Of a stretch of 64,000 bases of DNA, positions 44,246 through 55,368 are shown one piece after another. Origin of the DNA: Protopterus annectens. Lineage: Eukaryota > Chordata > Ceratodontiformes > Protopteridae. The stretch's first letter is position 1, and the number at the start of each line of letters is the position of its first letter. The translations under genes and the position numbers were made by a program. Below the pieces are notes generated by a model. It saw only the letters and a program-made list of their open reading frames with translations, made no database searches and had not been told where the DNA came from. The stretch spans positions 629,076,994-629,140,993 of the forward strand of contig NC_056743.1 in NCBI RefSeq assembly GCF_019279795.1, given 5' to 3'.

Positions 44246-46205
44246 CCCTTCTTCAAATCCTCCTCCAACATGGTCTCTGCAAAACAGTTGGTTAGCTCCT
44301 TGACCAGATCTCTTGGCAAATGGCAAACAGGTGAAGTGTGCCAAATAGTTTTACAACCTCAGAGCAAAGTCAGCTATGTCTGTTCATCGCTGGAGACTCC
44401 TTATATGGTGGATGGACAGTGGAGCTTTGTTTAGCCATCTCCTTCTTTGTGGCTGCTGCAACAACAATAGTATTTACCAGAATACCTTTGCTCCAATGTG
44501 GATGATCGGAAGGTAGACTGAGAATCTTACCAGATTGTTTGAGGACAGGCTCAACTGTATCTGTTCCTTCCAGGTCCGGCAGGAGACTAAATCTATTAGG
44601 GCATCGACTGGGGGAGACACCCAGGATGTGGATGGGCCCACCCCGAAAGCCTCCAGGAACACCGATTCCTTAGAAGAAGGAGTTTGGGAGGACCAGCCAC
44701 CTTTCTGCCTAAGGAGTTACAGGATATTTTCAAAGGCAACATTGTCAGGTGGTGATTGGGGGGATCCTTCTCCCTCATCAAAGTTGGTGTTCTCTGTGAA
44801 AGACTCCATAGGGGGGGGTCTATGTGCCTCCTTTTACACTTCTTCTTCCAAAAGACTTCCTCTGTGTTGTGTTCTGGAGAGGTACCGGAAGAAGAGAGGA
44901 CTCCCTGGTGGAAGTGGTCTGGAGGCTCCTTGGGGCAGGCTGACCTATGGCAGGCACGATGGACTCAGTGCTCAGATCTGATGGAGGGTGGGGCAGACCC
45001 TGGAGGTGAGGAAGCACTTCTCTAATCCTGGAGAAAGCCCTTTCTGCAACCTGAAAGGCTGTAGGACCTGAGGAAACCCTCTCCATCCCCTTCGGAGCCG
45101 AAGTTACCGAAGAAGAGAGAGCAGAGCCAGCCACAAATCTGAGGCCTCCAGATAGAACAGGACCCAAACTGTCGAAGGCCAAAGCTCAGTGGGGGAGCAA
45201 AGGATCCGACAAAAGTAGGAGCCGAAGGTAACCCTCCAGAGTCAGTGCCAATGTCTTGGATCCAAGACCTGCTCTGATGCAAAAAGAAGGCAGCAGGACT
45301 GGTCAGGGAAGTAGCCGGAGTCCAGGAAGGGAGCTTCTTCTGATCTGAACTCAACTCTCTCAGGAAACCAGGGTCTTGTGTTTCCAAAACCGAAGGAGGG
45401 ATCTGAAAAGGAGTCCTCAAAGTAGGAGATGGAGCACTCATGGATCCTAGATGGGATGGAGATGGCAGAAGCCCCATCTGGATCTGTGCCCTGAAGAACT
45501 TCTGCATCATCCTGTCCAAATTAGCCTGAGACTTTGGGAAAACCAGGAGGAGGATGCCAAGGAAGCATGTTTTAATTTAGCTGGTGTCTCAAATTTTTTT
45601 ACTGGAACGGCTGGAGAGACCTGCTCCATTTGAAAGGTTGGCAGGCAAGCCCTTATAATAAGATCCAAGGATTTCAGAGCCAAAGAAGCTATCTGTAGAG
45701 TAAAAGAACTGGAAAACAGGACCAGTTCCTTATCTGAGGCCCTAGGATCCGAGATGGCCTTTGATCCACTTGGAGCCAAAGCAATAGAATCCAAACAGAG
45801 AGTTTTGGTACTAGAATCCACAGCAGATGGATCTGAAGATTCTTTAGGATCTGATGCTTTTTTGGTCCCACTCAGATCTGGTGTAGTCAGATCCGAGGTC
45901 CTGGATCTTTGTTGACTTGGCTCTGAAGAGTCCCTTGAAGAGGCAGAAAAGGACCTTTTGGTGGTGGCATGCTCCGGGTGGGGTTTGAGCCTCAGAGGCA
46001 GAAGATGAAGGTAAAAGGCCTTTCAAAATCAATTTGTTTCAGCGGTCAGCCAAAGCCCAATGGTTAAAGGCTGTACACACCAGTCAGCCAGTGTCCAAAT
46101 GCCCTCGTCCTAGGCAACAAATGCACTTCTTATGGACATCTGAATTTGGGATCTTATGCCCACAAGAAGTGCACTGTTTGAATCCTGTAGGTTTATTGGT
46201 CATAA
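44246..46205 (-). pseudogene. 5' part of the gag-like region of DIRS D (fossil)
   Basis: Begins at about 46205 with FKQCTSCGHKIPNSDVH and CICCLG, the same zinc module as in the other ORF1 regions. It continues through a Ser-rich segment encoded by many GGATCCGA/AGATCTG-type sequences (about 44900-45960) and reaches FLEAFGVGPSTSWVSPPVD (about 44605-44662), conserved in all copies here. Broken many times. It is cut off from its 3' part by DIRS E. Confidence 0.7.
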
Positions 46206-47095
46206 AGACTAAACCTAATGAAAAGAAACACCACAAAAAATACAACAACAACATACTTTAGAGAATAACTTTAATATACAAGAAATAACCCAATTGGTCC
46301 ACCACAGCAGATAAAACTTTAATTAACAATAGAGAATAAGCGCGTTCAAGTTAAAAGCTCTTTTTCAAATCCATTAAAGTAAAGCATTCAATTACAATAT
46401 AAAAGACAAGACAACCAATAAGACAGAGGTAAAATTTACACCCTTAAAATCATCCAATCATATTAATTTCCTGGGCCTACGTCCCTTTAATACTGGTTTA
46501 AGCGGCAGCACGCTATTAAGTCCCGGAGCCCGATTGGCTTGCAAATCTGCTATCCAATTAACTTCTGTTTGCTCAGTGGACAAACAGAAGTTGATTGGAT
46601 GATTTTAAAGGTGTGAATTTTAGCTCTGTCTTATTGGTTGTCTTACCTTTTATATTGTAATTGAATGTTTTATTGTAATGGATTTGGAAAAGAGTTTTTA
46701 ACTCGAAAGCGCTTATCCTCTATTGTTAATTAGAAGTTATGTACCTACCATAACGTTCCATGTTAGTTGTCTTCTCTCGCCTTCTTTCTTGCTGGATGGG
46801 TTCGGAGCCGATCCTCGGCTCCGACTCGGCACTTGCTTTAGCTCGAGAACTCCTTTTACCAGCTCAAGGCAACCCTATATCCCATGATGCAAGGCGGAAC
46901 TACCTCAGATCTCGTTTGGCAGCTAACTTACCCTGCTAAAGACTATCCTAACATAATTAGGAACCATGGTTCCTAAAAGAAGTCCTCATAACAATGCTCC
47001 AGAGGAAGCAATCTAATAGGAACTCTCCAAGATCTGTCCAGGCCAGGGGGAAGGAGGGAGGACTTAAGAAAGAAGCGAGAGAAGACAACTAACAT

Positions 47096-47150
47096 GGAAC
47101 GTTATGGTAGGTACATAACTTCTAAATGTTAAGTTGTCAATCTCGCCTTC
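47096..47150 (-). repeat. Internal complementary region of DIRS F
   Basis: GAACGTTATGGTAGGTACAT and ACTTC are followed by TAAATGTTAAGTTGTCAATC, the complements of the left and right extremities joined. Confidence 0.78.
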
Positions 47151-47179
47151 ATTCTTGCTGGATGGGACCGCGTCCCTAG

Positions 47180-48270
47180 CACCTGTATCCCGGGTGGCTC
47201 AATGGAACAGACTCTTGAGAACTGTGGAACCAAAACTGGCCCTATCTCTGAGGCCAAATCCAACTTGTAATGTGACACAAAGGTATGAGGCATGGCCCAA
47301 GTAGCTGCTGCACAAATAGTGTCAATGGGAAGTCTATCCTGAAAGGCTACAGAAGTGGATAGACTCCTGGTCGAATATGCTTTTGGCTTAGAAGATAGTT
47401 GTTTGCCCCTTAGAGAGTACACATAGGAAATGGTGGAAGTCAGCCATCTAGATAAGGTCACTTTAGAAACTGGAAGACCTAACCTGTTTTCTGCATAGGA
47501 GACAAACAATTGGTCTGATTTTCTAATTTGTTTAGTCCTATGCAAGTAGTACCTGAGCTGACGATGAACATCCAAAAAGTGCAGCTTTTGTTCAGCTCTG
47601 TCAGAATAGTTAGGAAAGAAAACTGGTAGATCAATAGATTGGTTAATATTGGTTTGAGATACAACCTTGGGAAGAAAGGAAGGGTTAGTTCTTAGCGAAA
47701 CCCTATCCTTATGAAAAACCAGATAAGGTGAACGAATACAGAGGGCCTGAATCTCAGAAACTCTTCTTGCAGAAGTAACAGCCAGTAAAAATATAGTTTT
47801 CCACGTCAATAACTTTAAAGAACACATAGCAGACGGTTCGAAAGGAGGTAGAATAAGGGATGCCAACATTAAGTTTAGATCCCATTGCGGAGGAGGATGT
47901 TTCACAGGCGGTTTTAGGAGAAAAACTCCTCTTAAAAAGGCCTTGCATAACCTATGAGACATGATGTTATTGTCATGCAAGCCAACATGATACTTGGAAA
48001 TAGCAGCCAGTTGTACTTTGACTGTAGATGACGAGGATCCTGAATGAAAAACCTCTGCCAGGAAATCCAAAACAGAATGTACAGGAGCGGTAAAAGGATC
48101 AATATTTCTGGCGTTTGCCCAAATTGAAAAACGTCGCCACTTGCTAGCATAAATAGTTCTAGTGGACGACTTTAAAGAAGACACTAAAATGTCTCTGACT
48201 GAGTCAGAAATCATTGGTAGCCTGGCTAGGGAAGGAAGTGGAGCAACCAAGCAGTGAGGTTGAGAGAATG
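47180..48270 (-). CDS. Tyrosine recombinase of DIRS F
   Basis: Lies in a long open minus-strand frame (47129-48910). Blocks: SKWRRFSIWANARN, VQLAAISKYHVGL, LAVTSARRVSEIQAL (first Arg), FHKDRVSLRTNPSFLPKV, LDVHRQLRYYLHRTKQ, YSTRSLSTS (here Tyr replaces the usual His of HxxR) and TFVSHYKLDL. The same role is expected as for the recombinase of element B. The HxxR change suggests a weakened or dead copy. Confidence 0.82.
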
Positions 48271-50112
48271 AATGGTCCAGTGCTGCTGACCCGACTGGTG
48301 GATCAAAAGATCCGGAACTGGGTCCAGATGCCAGGGCTGCACCAGAAGATGACGATGTAGAGACGGAAACCAAATTTGTCGAGGCCAATATGGAGCAATG
48401 AGGATCAATTTGGCTCTCAAAACGGTGGCTTTCTGAATGACTTGTGGAATCAATGGAAAGGGAGGAAAAGCATAAAGAAGTCCCCGAGGCCAATCCTGGG
48501 TTAGAGAGTCTCTCAAGGGTTGGCCTGGAAGGGGAAATAGTGTGAAGTAATCTGGGCACTTGCTGTTTTGAGGGGTAGTGAAAAGATCGCAACAAGGAGT
48601 GCCCCACTTCAGAAAAATCTGATCTACTACAGATTGATTGAGAGACCACTCGTGAGGCATCAGAATAGATCTGCTTAGCCTGTCCGCCAATAGGTTGGAC
48701 CTGCCGGGGATGTGCGTTGCTATCAGAAACCGCTGAGAAGAGATCGCCCATTGCCAAAGTCTGAGAGCTTCTCGACATAAGGGATAGGACCTGGTTCCGC
48801 CCTGTTTGTTGATGTACCAGACCACGGACATATTGTCCGTCTGTACTGCAATAGTCCCCGTGGGAAGAAAGTCGTCGAGGGCTTGCAACGTTAAAAGCAC
48901 TCCAGGACATTTATGTGCAGATGGTATTCTATGGGTTGCCACGTCCCGTGGACCATCCTGCCCTGATAATGCCCCCCCCACCCGATCAGGGAGGCATCCG
49001 TGGTGACTGTGGCAACTGGAGGAGGGGGAACAAAGGGTCGGCCCTGATGAAGAAGAGGGGAAGATATCCACCATCGTAGATGAGCCCTGCACGACTGTGT
49101 TACCAAGATCTCGTGTCTCATAGGCAGATTGTGGTACGACCACTGCGTGAATAACATCCATTGCAGGAGACGCATGTGGAAGCGAGCCAGTGGAAGAAGA
49201 ACAATGGCCGCAGCCATTAGGCCTAAAACTTTCAAGACAAACCTGGCTTTGATCTTGTTGCTTAGTAACAGAAGCTGAACAAATTTCTGGATGTCCAGAA
49301 TCCTTTGATCTGTTAGCCTGGCTAACATTTTGTGTATTTAACTCTAAGCCTATAAAGGTGATAGATTGGCAAGGCAGCAGAGAGGATTTTTGAAATTTAC
49401 GAAATTCCCAGTTTCTTGCAAAGCTGAAGGGTGTAGTCTCTGGACGAAGAAGCTGATGCTTGGTGGTGGCGGAGAGGAGCCAGTCGTACAAATAAGGAAA
49501 CACCTGGAATCCTCGGCGTCTCAGGTGAGCTGTGACCACTGCCATGCATTTGGTGAACACTCTGGGGGCTGAAGTGAGGCCAAAGGGCAGTGCTCTGAAT
49601 TGGTAATGACTGGCTCCCAGCCGAAAGCGGAGAAACCTTCTGGAGCGTCTGTGAATCTTTATGTGATAGTACGCATCCTGAAGGTCTATAGAGCACATCC
49701 AGTTGTCCTTGCCCAGAAAGGGCAGAATGGATTGCAGCGTGACCATCCGGAATCTTGCCTTCTTGACAGACTTGTTCAGTCTGCTTAGGTCTAGTATCGG
49801 TCTCCAATCTCCCGTCCTTTTGGGGACCAAAAAGAATCTTGAGTAGAAGCTGGATCCTACTTGGTCTGCCGGCACTGTCTGGATGGCTCTTTTTTCCAGG
49901 AGTTTTGAAACCTCCTATCTTGCCAAATCCCTTTGACCGGGTGAGATGTTTGGAAGGGATTGTAGAGGTACGGGAAACCTTTCGAAGGGGATTTTGTAAC
50001 CCTCGGATATGATCGACTGTACCCACTTCTCTTGGGATAGGGATTGCCAGGCTACTGGGTACAGTGAAATTCTTCCCCCGACTGCCTCCAAGGGTGGACA
50101 GTCGGGCAACAC
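48226..50112 (-). CDS. Reverse transcriptase/RNase H region of DIRS F (fossil)
   Basis: RT: SRFFLVPKRTGDWRPILDLS, DNWMCSIDLQDAYYHIKI, FRALPFGLTSAPRVFTKC and a PYLYDWLL catalytic-position block. RNase H: TIAVQTDNMSVVWYINKQGG and SNLLADRLSR, then the conserved FPSLHRHLLVQPWHLDPVP link to the recombinase. The region is recognisable along its length but broken in several places. Confidence 0.8.
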
Positions 50113-50113
50113 C

Positions 50114-52470
50114 TCAGGGATGCTGAAAGGGCTTCTCAGGAAGAGACTCCCTGTTGCCCTGGTTCTGAGGACCCCCCCCTGCCTCTAGGGTGGCGTTTAT
50201 TATTGTTACCCCCTCTGCCTCTGGGGGTAAACTGACCACGTGTGTCCGGTGTCGCTCCTTGGGCTTTTCGGAACCACATCTTCCCCTTCTGACCCTTGGG
50301 ATAAGGTCTAGAAGGAGTGGAAAACTGGACTCCAACGGCAGAAAGAGTTTTACCGTCCTGCTCACATCTGGTCAAAGTATCCTTCACCTGAGGTCGAACA
50401 AAGCCGAACCGTCAAAGGGGTGTTGGTGAAGGGCGCCTTAAAGGGTCCATAAAATTACACAGCCGCATCCAGGCTTGGCGTCTAAGAGCAACACCTGTGC
50501 CTGCGGCCCTGCTCGCTCCATCGGCCACATAAGATATGAGCCGCATGGAGGAGTTAGATATGGAATTCAGGATAGCAAGCTGTGAGGCAATCTTTTCCTG
50601 AGCCCCAGCAGCAGAAGGATCCTGGACTACTTCTCCCAGTTCCTTGAGAATATCTCGTTGAAGCCTGGTGAAGTGACAAAGGTAATTCAGCGAACGCATA
50701 GCAAAGGTCGCTGAAGAAAACATCCGCTTTCCATACCTGTCCATGGTCCTAGAGTCCTTATTAGGAGGATGGACAGGTACTGAAGGATCCGCCAGTTCCT
50801 TCTTAGTGGCCGCCGCTACCACCATAGCATCCACAGAGACACCTTTGGACAGGAACTGTTTATCCGAAGGGGCCGTGATGAACTTGGATGGTCTCCTGGG
50901 GACAGGTTCCACAGAATCTGGAGCCACGCCTTCCGAGCCACTACGTGCAGGAGTGGGAAGAAAGGCAGAGACACCCAGGAGGTGGAGGGTCGGGATCCAA
51001 AAGCCTCCAGGTATACTGACTCATCCTCGGAGGGGTCAATGGAGGGCCAATTCCCCCTCTGTTTGAGGAGCTCAAGGATGTCTGAAAAGGAGACATCCTC
51101 AGAGGGGACCGTGGGAACCCTCCGACTCATCTAAGTCGGTATCAGATGTAGTAGACTCAGGGAGTCTGTGTGTTTCCTCTTACGTCCTCTTCCGAGGGGT
51201 TCCCCTGCAGGGTCAGGAGAAACCTCGGAAGAGGAGGAAATTCCCAGTGGGGAAACCTGGGGCGATGGATCCCTGGGCCTGAGAGCAAGAGGCTGGCAAG
51301 AGGCATCCGCAGGCACTGATGAGGGAGGAGCTAGAGGGATAGACCGTTGACCAGGCTCAGAGGCCAGGACACTCCTCATCACCTCAAAGGCTCCTCTCCC
51401 CGGGAGACCGGAACACACCGCTCGAAGAAACAGGAATGGTCGGCTCCAAGGAGAGAGAAGGCTCGAGGCCGATGTCGGCCGAGCTTACCAAAGCGAAGCC
51501 CGAGAGGGACAGCGGGGTTGGACAAGGGTCCGATGCCACTAGCCCTCTCGGAGCCGACAGTGGAAACCCGACGACCGGATCCCTCCAAGGAAGGTCTCAA
51601 GGAGGAGATCGGAGCCGAAGGACGGAGCCGAAGGATGTATCGGCTCCGGCATCGAAACAGTCGCTGTCCCAAGAAGCTCCGGCTCCGAACTCTGGTGTGG
51701 AGTCGGAGGAGGAATCTCAAGAATCGGGGCTATAGCCGAAGTCTGTTGAGACGGGCTATGGAGCATTTGGGCCAGTGCCTGAGACTTCAACAGCCTGCTT
51801 ACCACCCTCTCCAAATCGTGGTCAGACAGCCTGGAAGATCTCGAAGATCGGCTCCGATGGCTCCGCTCCGACAAAAGAGGAGATCCCGGAGCCGAATGGA
51901 TACTCATAATAGAGGGGGACCGAGATCTCTTACGGGTCGAAGCCATCGGAGCCGAAGTCCCTAGAACTCCAGATGGAGCCGAGGATTTCTCAGCTCCGAA
52001 GCTGGATACAGCGTCGGCTCCAGCCGGAGCCGACAAGGCCACAGTAGTCAGGGTATCGGAGCCGGCCGGCACCGAACCCACTACTCGAACAGAAGAAGTA
52101 TCGACTCCAGCCGGAGCCGATATCGGCTCGACGGGCGAGCCACCGGAGGAGGCTTGGACACAGTAGCCTGAACCTTCGGTGGCTTAAGAGGTTTTCCTGA
52201 CCCTGACTTAGGAGGAGAACCTTCAGGTTTAAGTAAACCTCGGAGGATTAATTTGTTCCTCCTTTCCTGCAGGACTCTCTGGCTAAAAGCATGACACAAC
52301 GCACAGGAGTCCTGCAGGTGCAAAGGCCCCAGGCAATAAACACAACAAGTGTGACCGTCTGTCAGAGACATTTTCTGACAGCACTGGTCACACTTCTTGA
52401 AGCCTGAGACCTTGCCTTCTTTTGACATCCTAGAAAGGAGAAACACAAACAGTCCCAACAAACACACCAA
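50114..52470 (-). CDS. Gag-like ORF1 region of DIRS F (fossil)
   Basis: N-terminus with KVSGFKKCDQCCQKMSLTDG, CVYCLGPLH and CALCH (about 52290-52430). The Ser/Ala/Pro-rich part (about 51450-52130) is encoded by GGAGCCGA-type sequence. VYLEAFGSRPSTSWVS (about 50960-51010) and CHFTRLQRDILKELGEVVQD (about 50625-50690) follow. The layout matches ORF1 of B, C and E. Several breaks are present. Confidence 0.75.
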
Positions 52471-52907
52471 TTAATCCCTTACACAGACACACAGGAAGGG
52501 AATAACTTGGGGAACTAGGCCTGACTAAAAACTTTAAACTGAAATTTTTTATAAAAAGTTTGAAAGGAAGGGAATAGGGTGGGCTGTAACTAAGTACAGA
52601 CTAAACTAACACTAAAGGGAAAAAATAAACCCCTAACTACACTTTTTCTTATTTTACCAAGAAAAAACTTACCTCAGCTGGCAAAGGAGACCTCTTTCGC
52701 TAAGCCGCAAACGAGATCTAAGGTAGTTCCGCCTTGCATCATGGGATATAGGGTTGCCTCGAGCTGGTAAAAGGAGTTCTCGAGCTAAAGCAAGTGCCGA
52801 GTCGGAGCCGAGGATCGGCTCCGAACACATCCAGCAAGAATGAAGGCGAGATTGACAACTTAACATTTAAAGTTTTATCTGCCGTGGTGGATGGACTGGG
52901 TTATTTC

Positions 52908-53209
52908 ATTTGTGGAACTTTGTTTTTTACCATTTTGGTTCTCTAGTTCTGCTTTTCTTGGTTTTATTCATTTCATTCGTTTAATATAAAAGAAGGGTTT
53001 TTCTGACAGGAAAGGAAGTGACAATGGCAGGAAAGAAAGAAGAGAACTAACTGTCCCTAAAGCCCTTGAGATCTAATGATAGGAAGGGGAGGAAAAATAG
53101 AAAATGACTAAATACAGTATAAATATATAACCATATTATTTAGGGAAGAAATTATTTGAAAATTCTTTATAAAAGACATCTCAAACCACTAAAAGTCCTG
53201 AAACTCTGG
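52908..53209 (-). other. 5' leader of DIRS D
   Basis: Continues D upstream of the foldback insertion towards its right end repeat. AT-rich, with no recognisable protein. In the sister elements the equivalent stretch between the end repeat and ORF1 is also non-coding. Confidence 0.55.
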
Positions 53210-53380
53210 AACCATGTCTGTACGTGAAGCACGGCAAATGAGATCTGGGGAGTTAGAGAAGGTATTATGGGAAGAGGGAGGAGAATGACTCGGAGACACA
53301 GTCTGGAAAAAGCGGATGAGTCAGATCCGATGTCAGATCTGGGACCATCAGTCAGGAAAAATGAAAAGGACATCACATCT
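53210..53380 (-). repeat. Right inverted end repeat of DIRS D
   Basis: CGAGTCATTCTCC-type sequence in complement, with GAGATCTGGGGAGTTAGAG and CTGGAAAAAGCG, pairs with 34215-34370. It ends near GAAAAGGACATCACATCT. The host array resumes right after it. Confidence 0.75.
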
Positions 53381-54090
53381 ACTGTTTCTGTGCAACAGAG
53401 TAAATTTATATAATCACTGCTATTTTCATTTTAATCCTGGCAGGGTCAAAGCAAACATTTTAGGTCAGCAACTGATATGATGGCTGTTTTTGGATGAAAT
53501 GTTTGGCAATGCATCTTTGGTATAATAATTCTGGCTTTGCAGGACTAATGTGTATTTGGGTGAAACAAGACAGAATGCAAACTCTTGACTATTTGCATGC
53601 ATCAATTCAATATATTAATGAAAACATTATTACTAATGCTGGCAATGCCAAACCACCTACTTTAGGTAGGTAACTGTTATGGCAGGAGGCTGTTTGTAAG
53701 TAAAATGAGTGATCCTACTATTTACTATTATAATTCTGCCTTTGCAAGATGGCTGTGCATTTGAGTGTAATGAGATGGAGTGAGTACAAGTGCTGACCTT
53801 TGGATACTGTTTATGTGAGACCAATACAGTAATGTAACTGTCTTTTTTTTTCATTTTTTATCTTTCTAGTTTCAAACCAGGTACTTTGGGTAGGTAATTG
53901 GGATGGGAGCTATGTCAGTGCGAGAATGGAATGAAATGACTGGCCCTTCCTTTTACTGTTGTAATTCTAGCATTGCAAGACTAATGTTTATGGGAGGGTA
54001 AGCATATAGGCTCTGACTGCTGTCTATGTGCAGCAAAAATTAAACTAACACAAATCTATTATTATTTTAATCCAAGCATGGTCAGGGTTG
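53381..54090 (+). repeat. Tandem-array units right of DIRS D
   Basis: About three units with heads at about 53436 (TCCTGGCAGGGTCAAAGC), 53640 and 53862, each followed by a TTTAGGTAGGTAACTG-like block and a TTTGCAAGACTAATGT-like block. Spacing is about 200-230 bp. They continue the array interrupted by DIRS C and D. Confidence 0.65.
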
Positions 54091-54688
54091 ATCCCACTGT
54101 AACATAGCCCCACCCCTTTCTGGCTGGCCCCACCCTTTTCTAGTTGGTCCCACCCATTCAGCTGTCTCCTGCAGCAGCAATTTAATTTGAAGTCACCAGC
54201 CACCAATGATGGCAGGCCAATTCCTTTTGCCCTACTAGACTACAGTTACATTGAAATTCACTAAATGTAACCCTGAACAGTTTTATATGCTATAGTGAAA
54301 TTGCAGTGCATGCATTGTTTTTTTTTTATTTTGAAAGTGTCAGCTATTCTACATGAAGACAGTTGTGAACATACTGAAAAAGGAAAAAGATAAAGGCAGA
54401 CTACTTTAGTTCTATCTTACTGAACTTGAGAGAGATAAAGTCCATGACTGGATTGTACACTGCATTAAAATTGCTGATGTGTATCTTTTATCTGTTTACT
54501 CTGTAAAGAACAGCTGGTGCATCTTGATACTTACTCCATTATGTGCTCAGTATTTTATAAGCATAACAACACAATGTATTACGTACTTATTTTCAGAAGC
54601 ACTAAAGCATACACACAGGCACAATCCAACCTTCACTCTGGATTCTTTTACAAATACATTGAAAGAAAAATGTTGAAAACAGGATAAC
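54091..54688. other. Unrecognised DNA
   Basis: A short run of CCCACCC-containing repeats (about 54110-54170) is the only pattern. The 65-codon frame at 54479-54676 has no recognisable features. Nothing else is seen. Confidence 0.4.
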
Positions 54689-54692
54689 TTAA

Positions 54693-55019
54693 ATGAAGTA
54701 AATAAACCACCTTACATTGTAGATGCACTCTAATGGCTGCCTTAAAAGTAAACTGCACATACACCAAGCAATATAGCTAAAATGCAACTTCAGGGCACAT
54801 TAATAAGAGAATATGTCAATTCACTTAATGTTATTAGAAAAAAATGCATACAAAATAGTTGTTTCATAATATTTCAAAATAATTTAACAATAATCAAGTA
54901 ATGCTTTGTAACTGTTGCATGATTTGATAAAGCATACAATGTTTTGATGTGTCAGACATGTGATATGTAAGGCAGCCATTAGAATGCACCTACTATGTAA
55001 GGTGGTTTATTTACTTCAG
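54693..55019 (+). mobile_element. piggyBac-like MITE flanked by TTAA
   Basis: Terminal inverted repeats of about 55 bp: TGAAGTAAATAAACCACCTT at the left and its inverted match at the right, with the inner TAATGGCTGCCTTA also shared. TTAA lies immediately outside both ends (54689-54692 and 55020-55023), the target site of piggyBac elements. It is 327 bp with no coding capacity. The superfamily call is tentative because the terminal bases are not the canonical CCC. Confidence 0.7.
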
Positions 55020-55023
55020 TTAA

Positions 55024-55090
55024 AAAAAATACACTTTGCAAACATTGTTTTTTCTCTTTTTAAGAGAAGTGTTCTGCAGAGCAATGAAAC
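55024..55090. other. Short spacer between MITE and SINE
   Basis: AT-rich and non-coding, ending at the SINE target duplication. Confidence 0.5.
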
Positions 55091-55108
55091 TTGACCATTC
55101 TTTCAAAT

Positions 55109-55368
55109 GTTGTGTTAGGGGTCACCACAGCGGCACTCCGGTCTGCTAATGATTGGCAACTGGTTTTTATAGTGTCGAGTTGCCAGCCCGACGCCCAACC
55201 TTCAACAAAGGCACGTCCATTCAATGCATGTCTTTCAAACTCTCACTAGACCGCGGGGAGAACATGCAGACTCCACACAGAAGGCACTGCCAACCCAAGC
55301 CGAGAATCGAACGGGAGAGCCTCTTGCTGTGAGGCAACAACACTACCGCTGCACCACCACAGAATTAT
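55109..55368 (-). mobile_element. tRNA-derived SINE with 18-bp TSD
   Basis: TTGACCATTCTTTCAAAT is duplicated perfectly at 55091-55108 and 55369-55386. On the minus strand the head reads GGTGCAGCGGTAGTG (A-box-like) and GTTCGATTCTCGG (B-box-like). The body has TGTGTGGAGTCTGCATG, and the tail is GTGGTGACCCCTAAC. It is the same family as the copies at 15776-16083 and 26410-26621. The intact duplication points to a fairly recent insertion. Confidence 0.88.

Larger units (their letters stand above)
46733..52866 (-). mobile_element. DIRS retrotransposon F, nested in the foldback arm, young
   Basis: Starts GAAGTTATGTACCTACCATA and ends GACAACTTAACAT. End repeats of about 140 bp (46790-46920 and 52705-52850) differ at only a few positions by eye, so the insertion is young. 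The order on the minus strand is the usual one: gag-like region (about 50200-52430), RT/RNase H (about 48230-50110), recombinase (about 47180-48270) and internal complementary region (about 47096-47150). It is broken, with several breaks. Its host is the foldback at 46282-52907, which lies within DIRS D. Confidence 0.9.
46282..52907. mobile_element. Foldback element in the DIRS D leader, split by DIRS F
   Basis: Left arm about 46282-46490 and right arm about 46570-46732 plus 52867-52907 form inverted repeats of roughly 200 bp with about 85-90% match. Outer tips are GAAATAACCCA and its complement. The right arm contains GAGTT-TTT-AACTC-GAAA (46692-46708) followed by AGCGCTT, the stem II, GAAA and palindrome pattern of the hammerhead-bearing Penelope-like pieces at 3674 and 14815. 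The left arm holds the inverted image near 46340-46375. No coding region. No clear target duplication outside the arms was found. Confidence 0.65.
34195..53380 (-). mobile_element. DIRS retrotransposon D, older subfamily, split by nested elements
   Basis: Left end (AAAGTTATGTACTTACCATA at 34195) and right end (about 53210-53380) pair as inverted repeats over about 140 bp with visible divergence. Both hold CAGATCCGA/CAGATCT-type cores. Minus-strand parts are the recombinase (34616-35801), RNase H and RT (about 35648-37560), and a gag-like region split by DIRS E into 37567-38047 and 44246-46205. A foldback element holding DIRS F lies in its leader. With these inserts removed the length is about 6.4 kb, the same as its relatives. 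It is heavily broken (many breaks) and older than E and F, which sit inside it. Confidence 0.85.
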
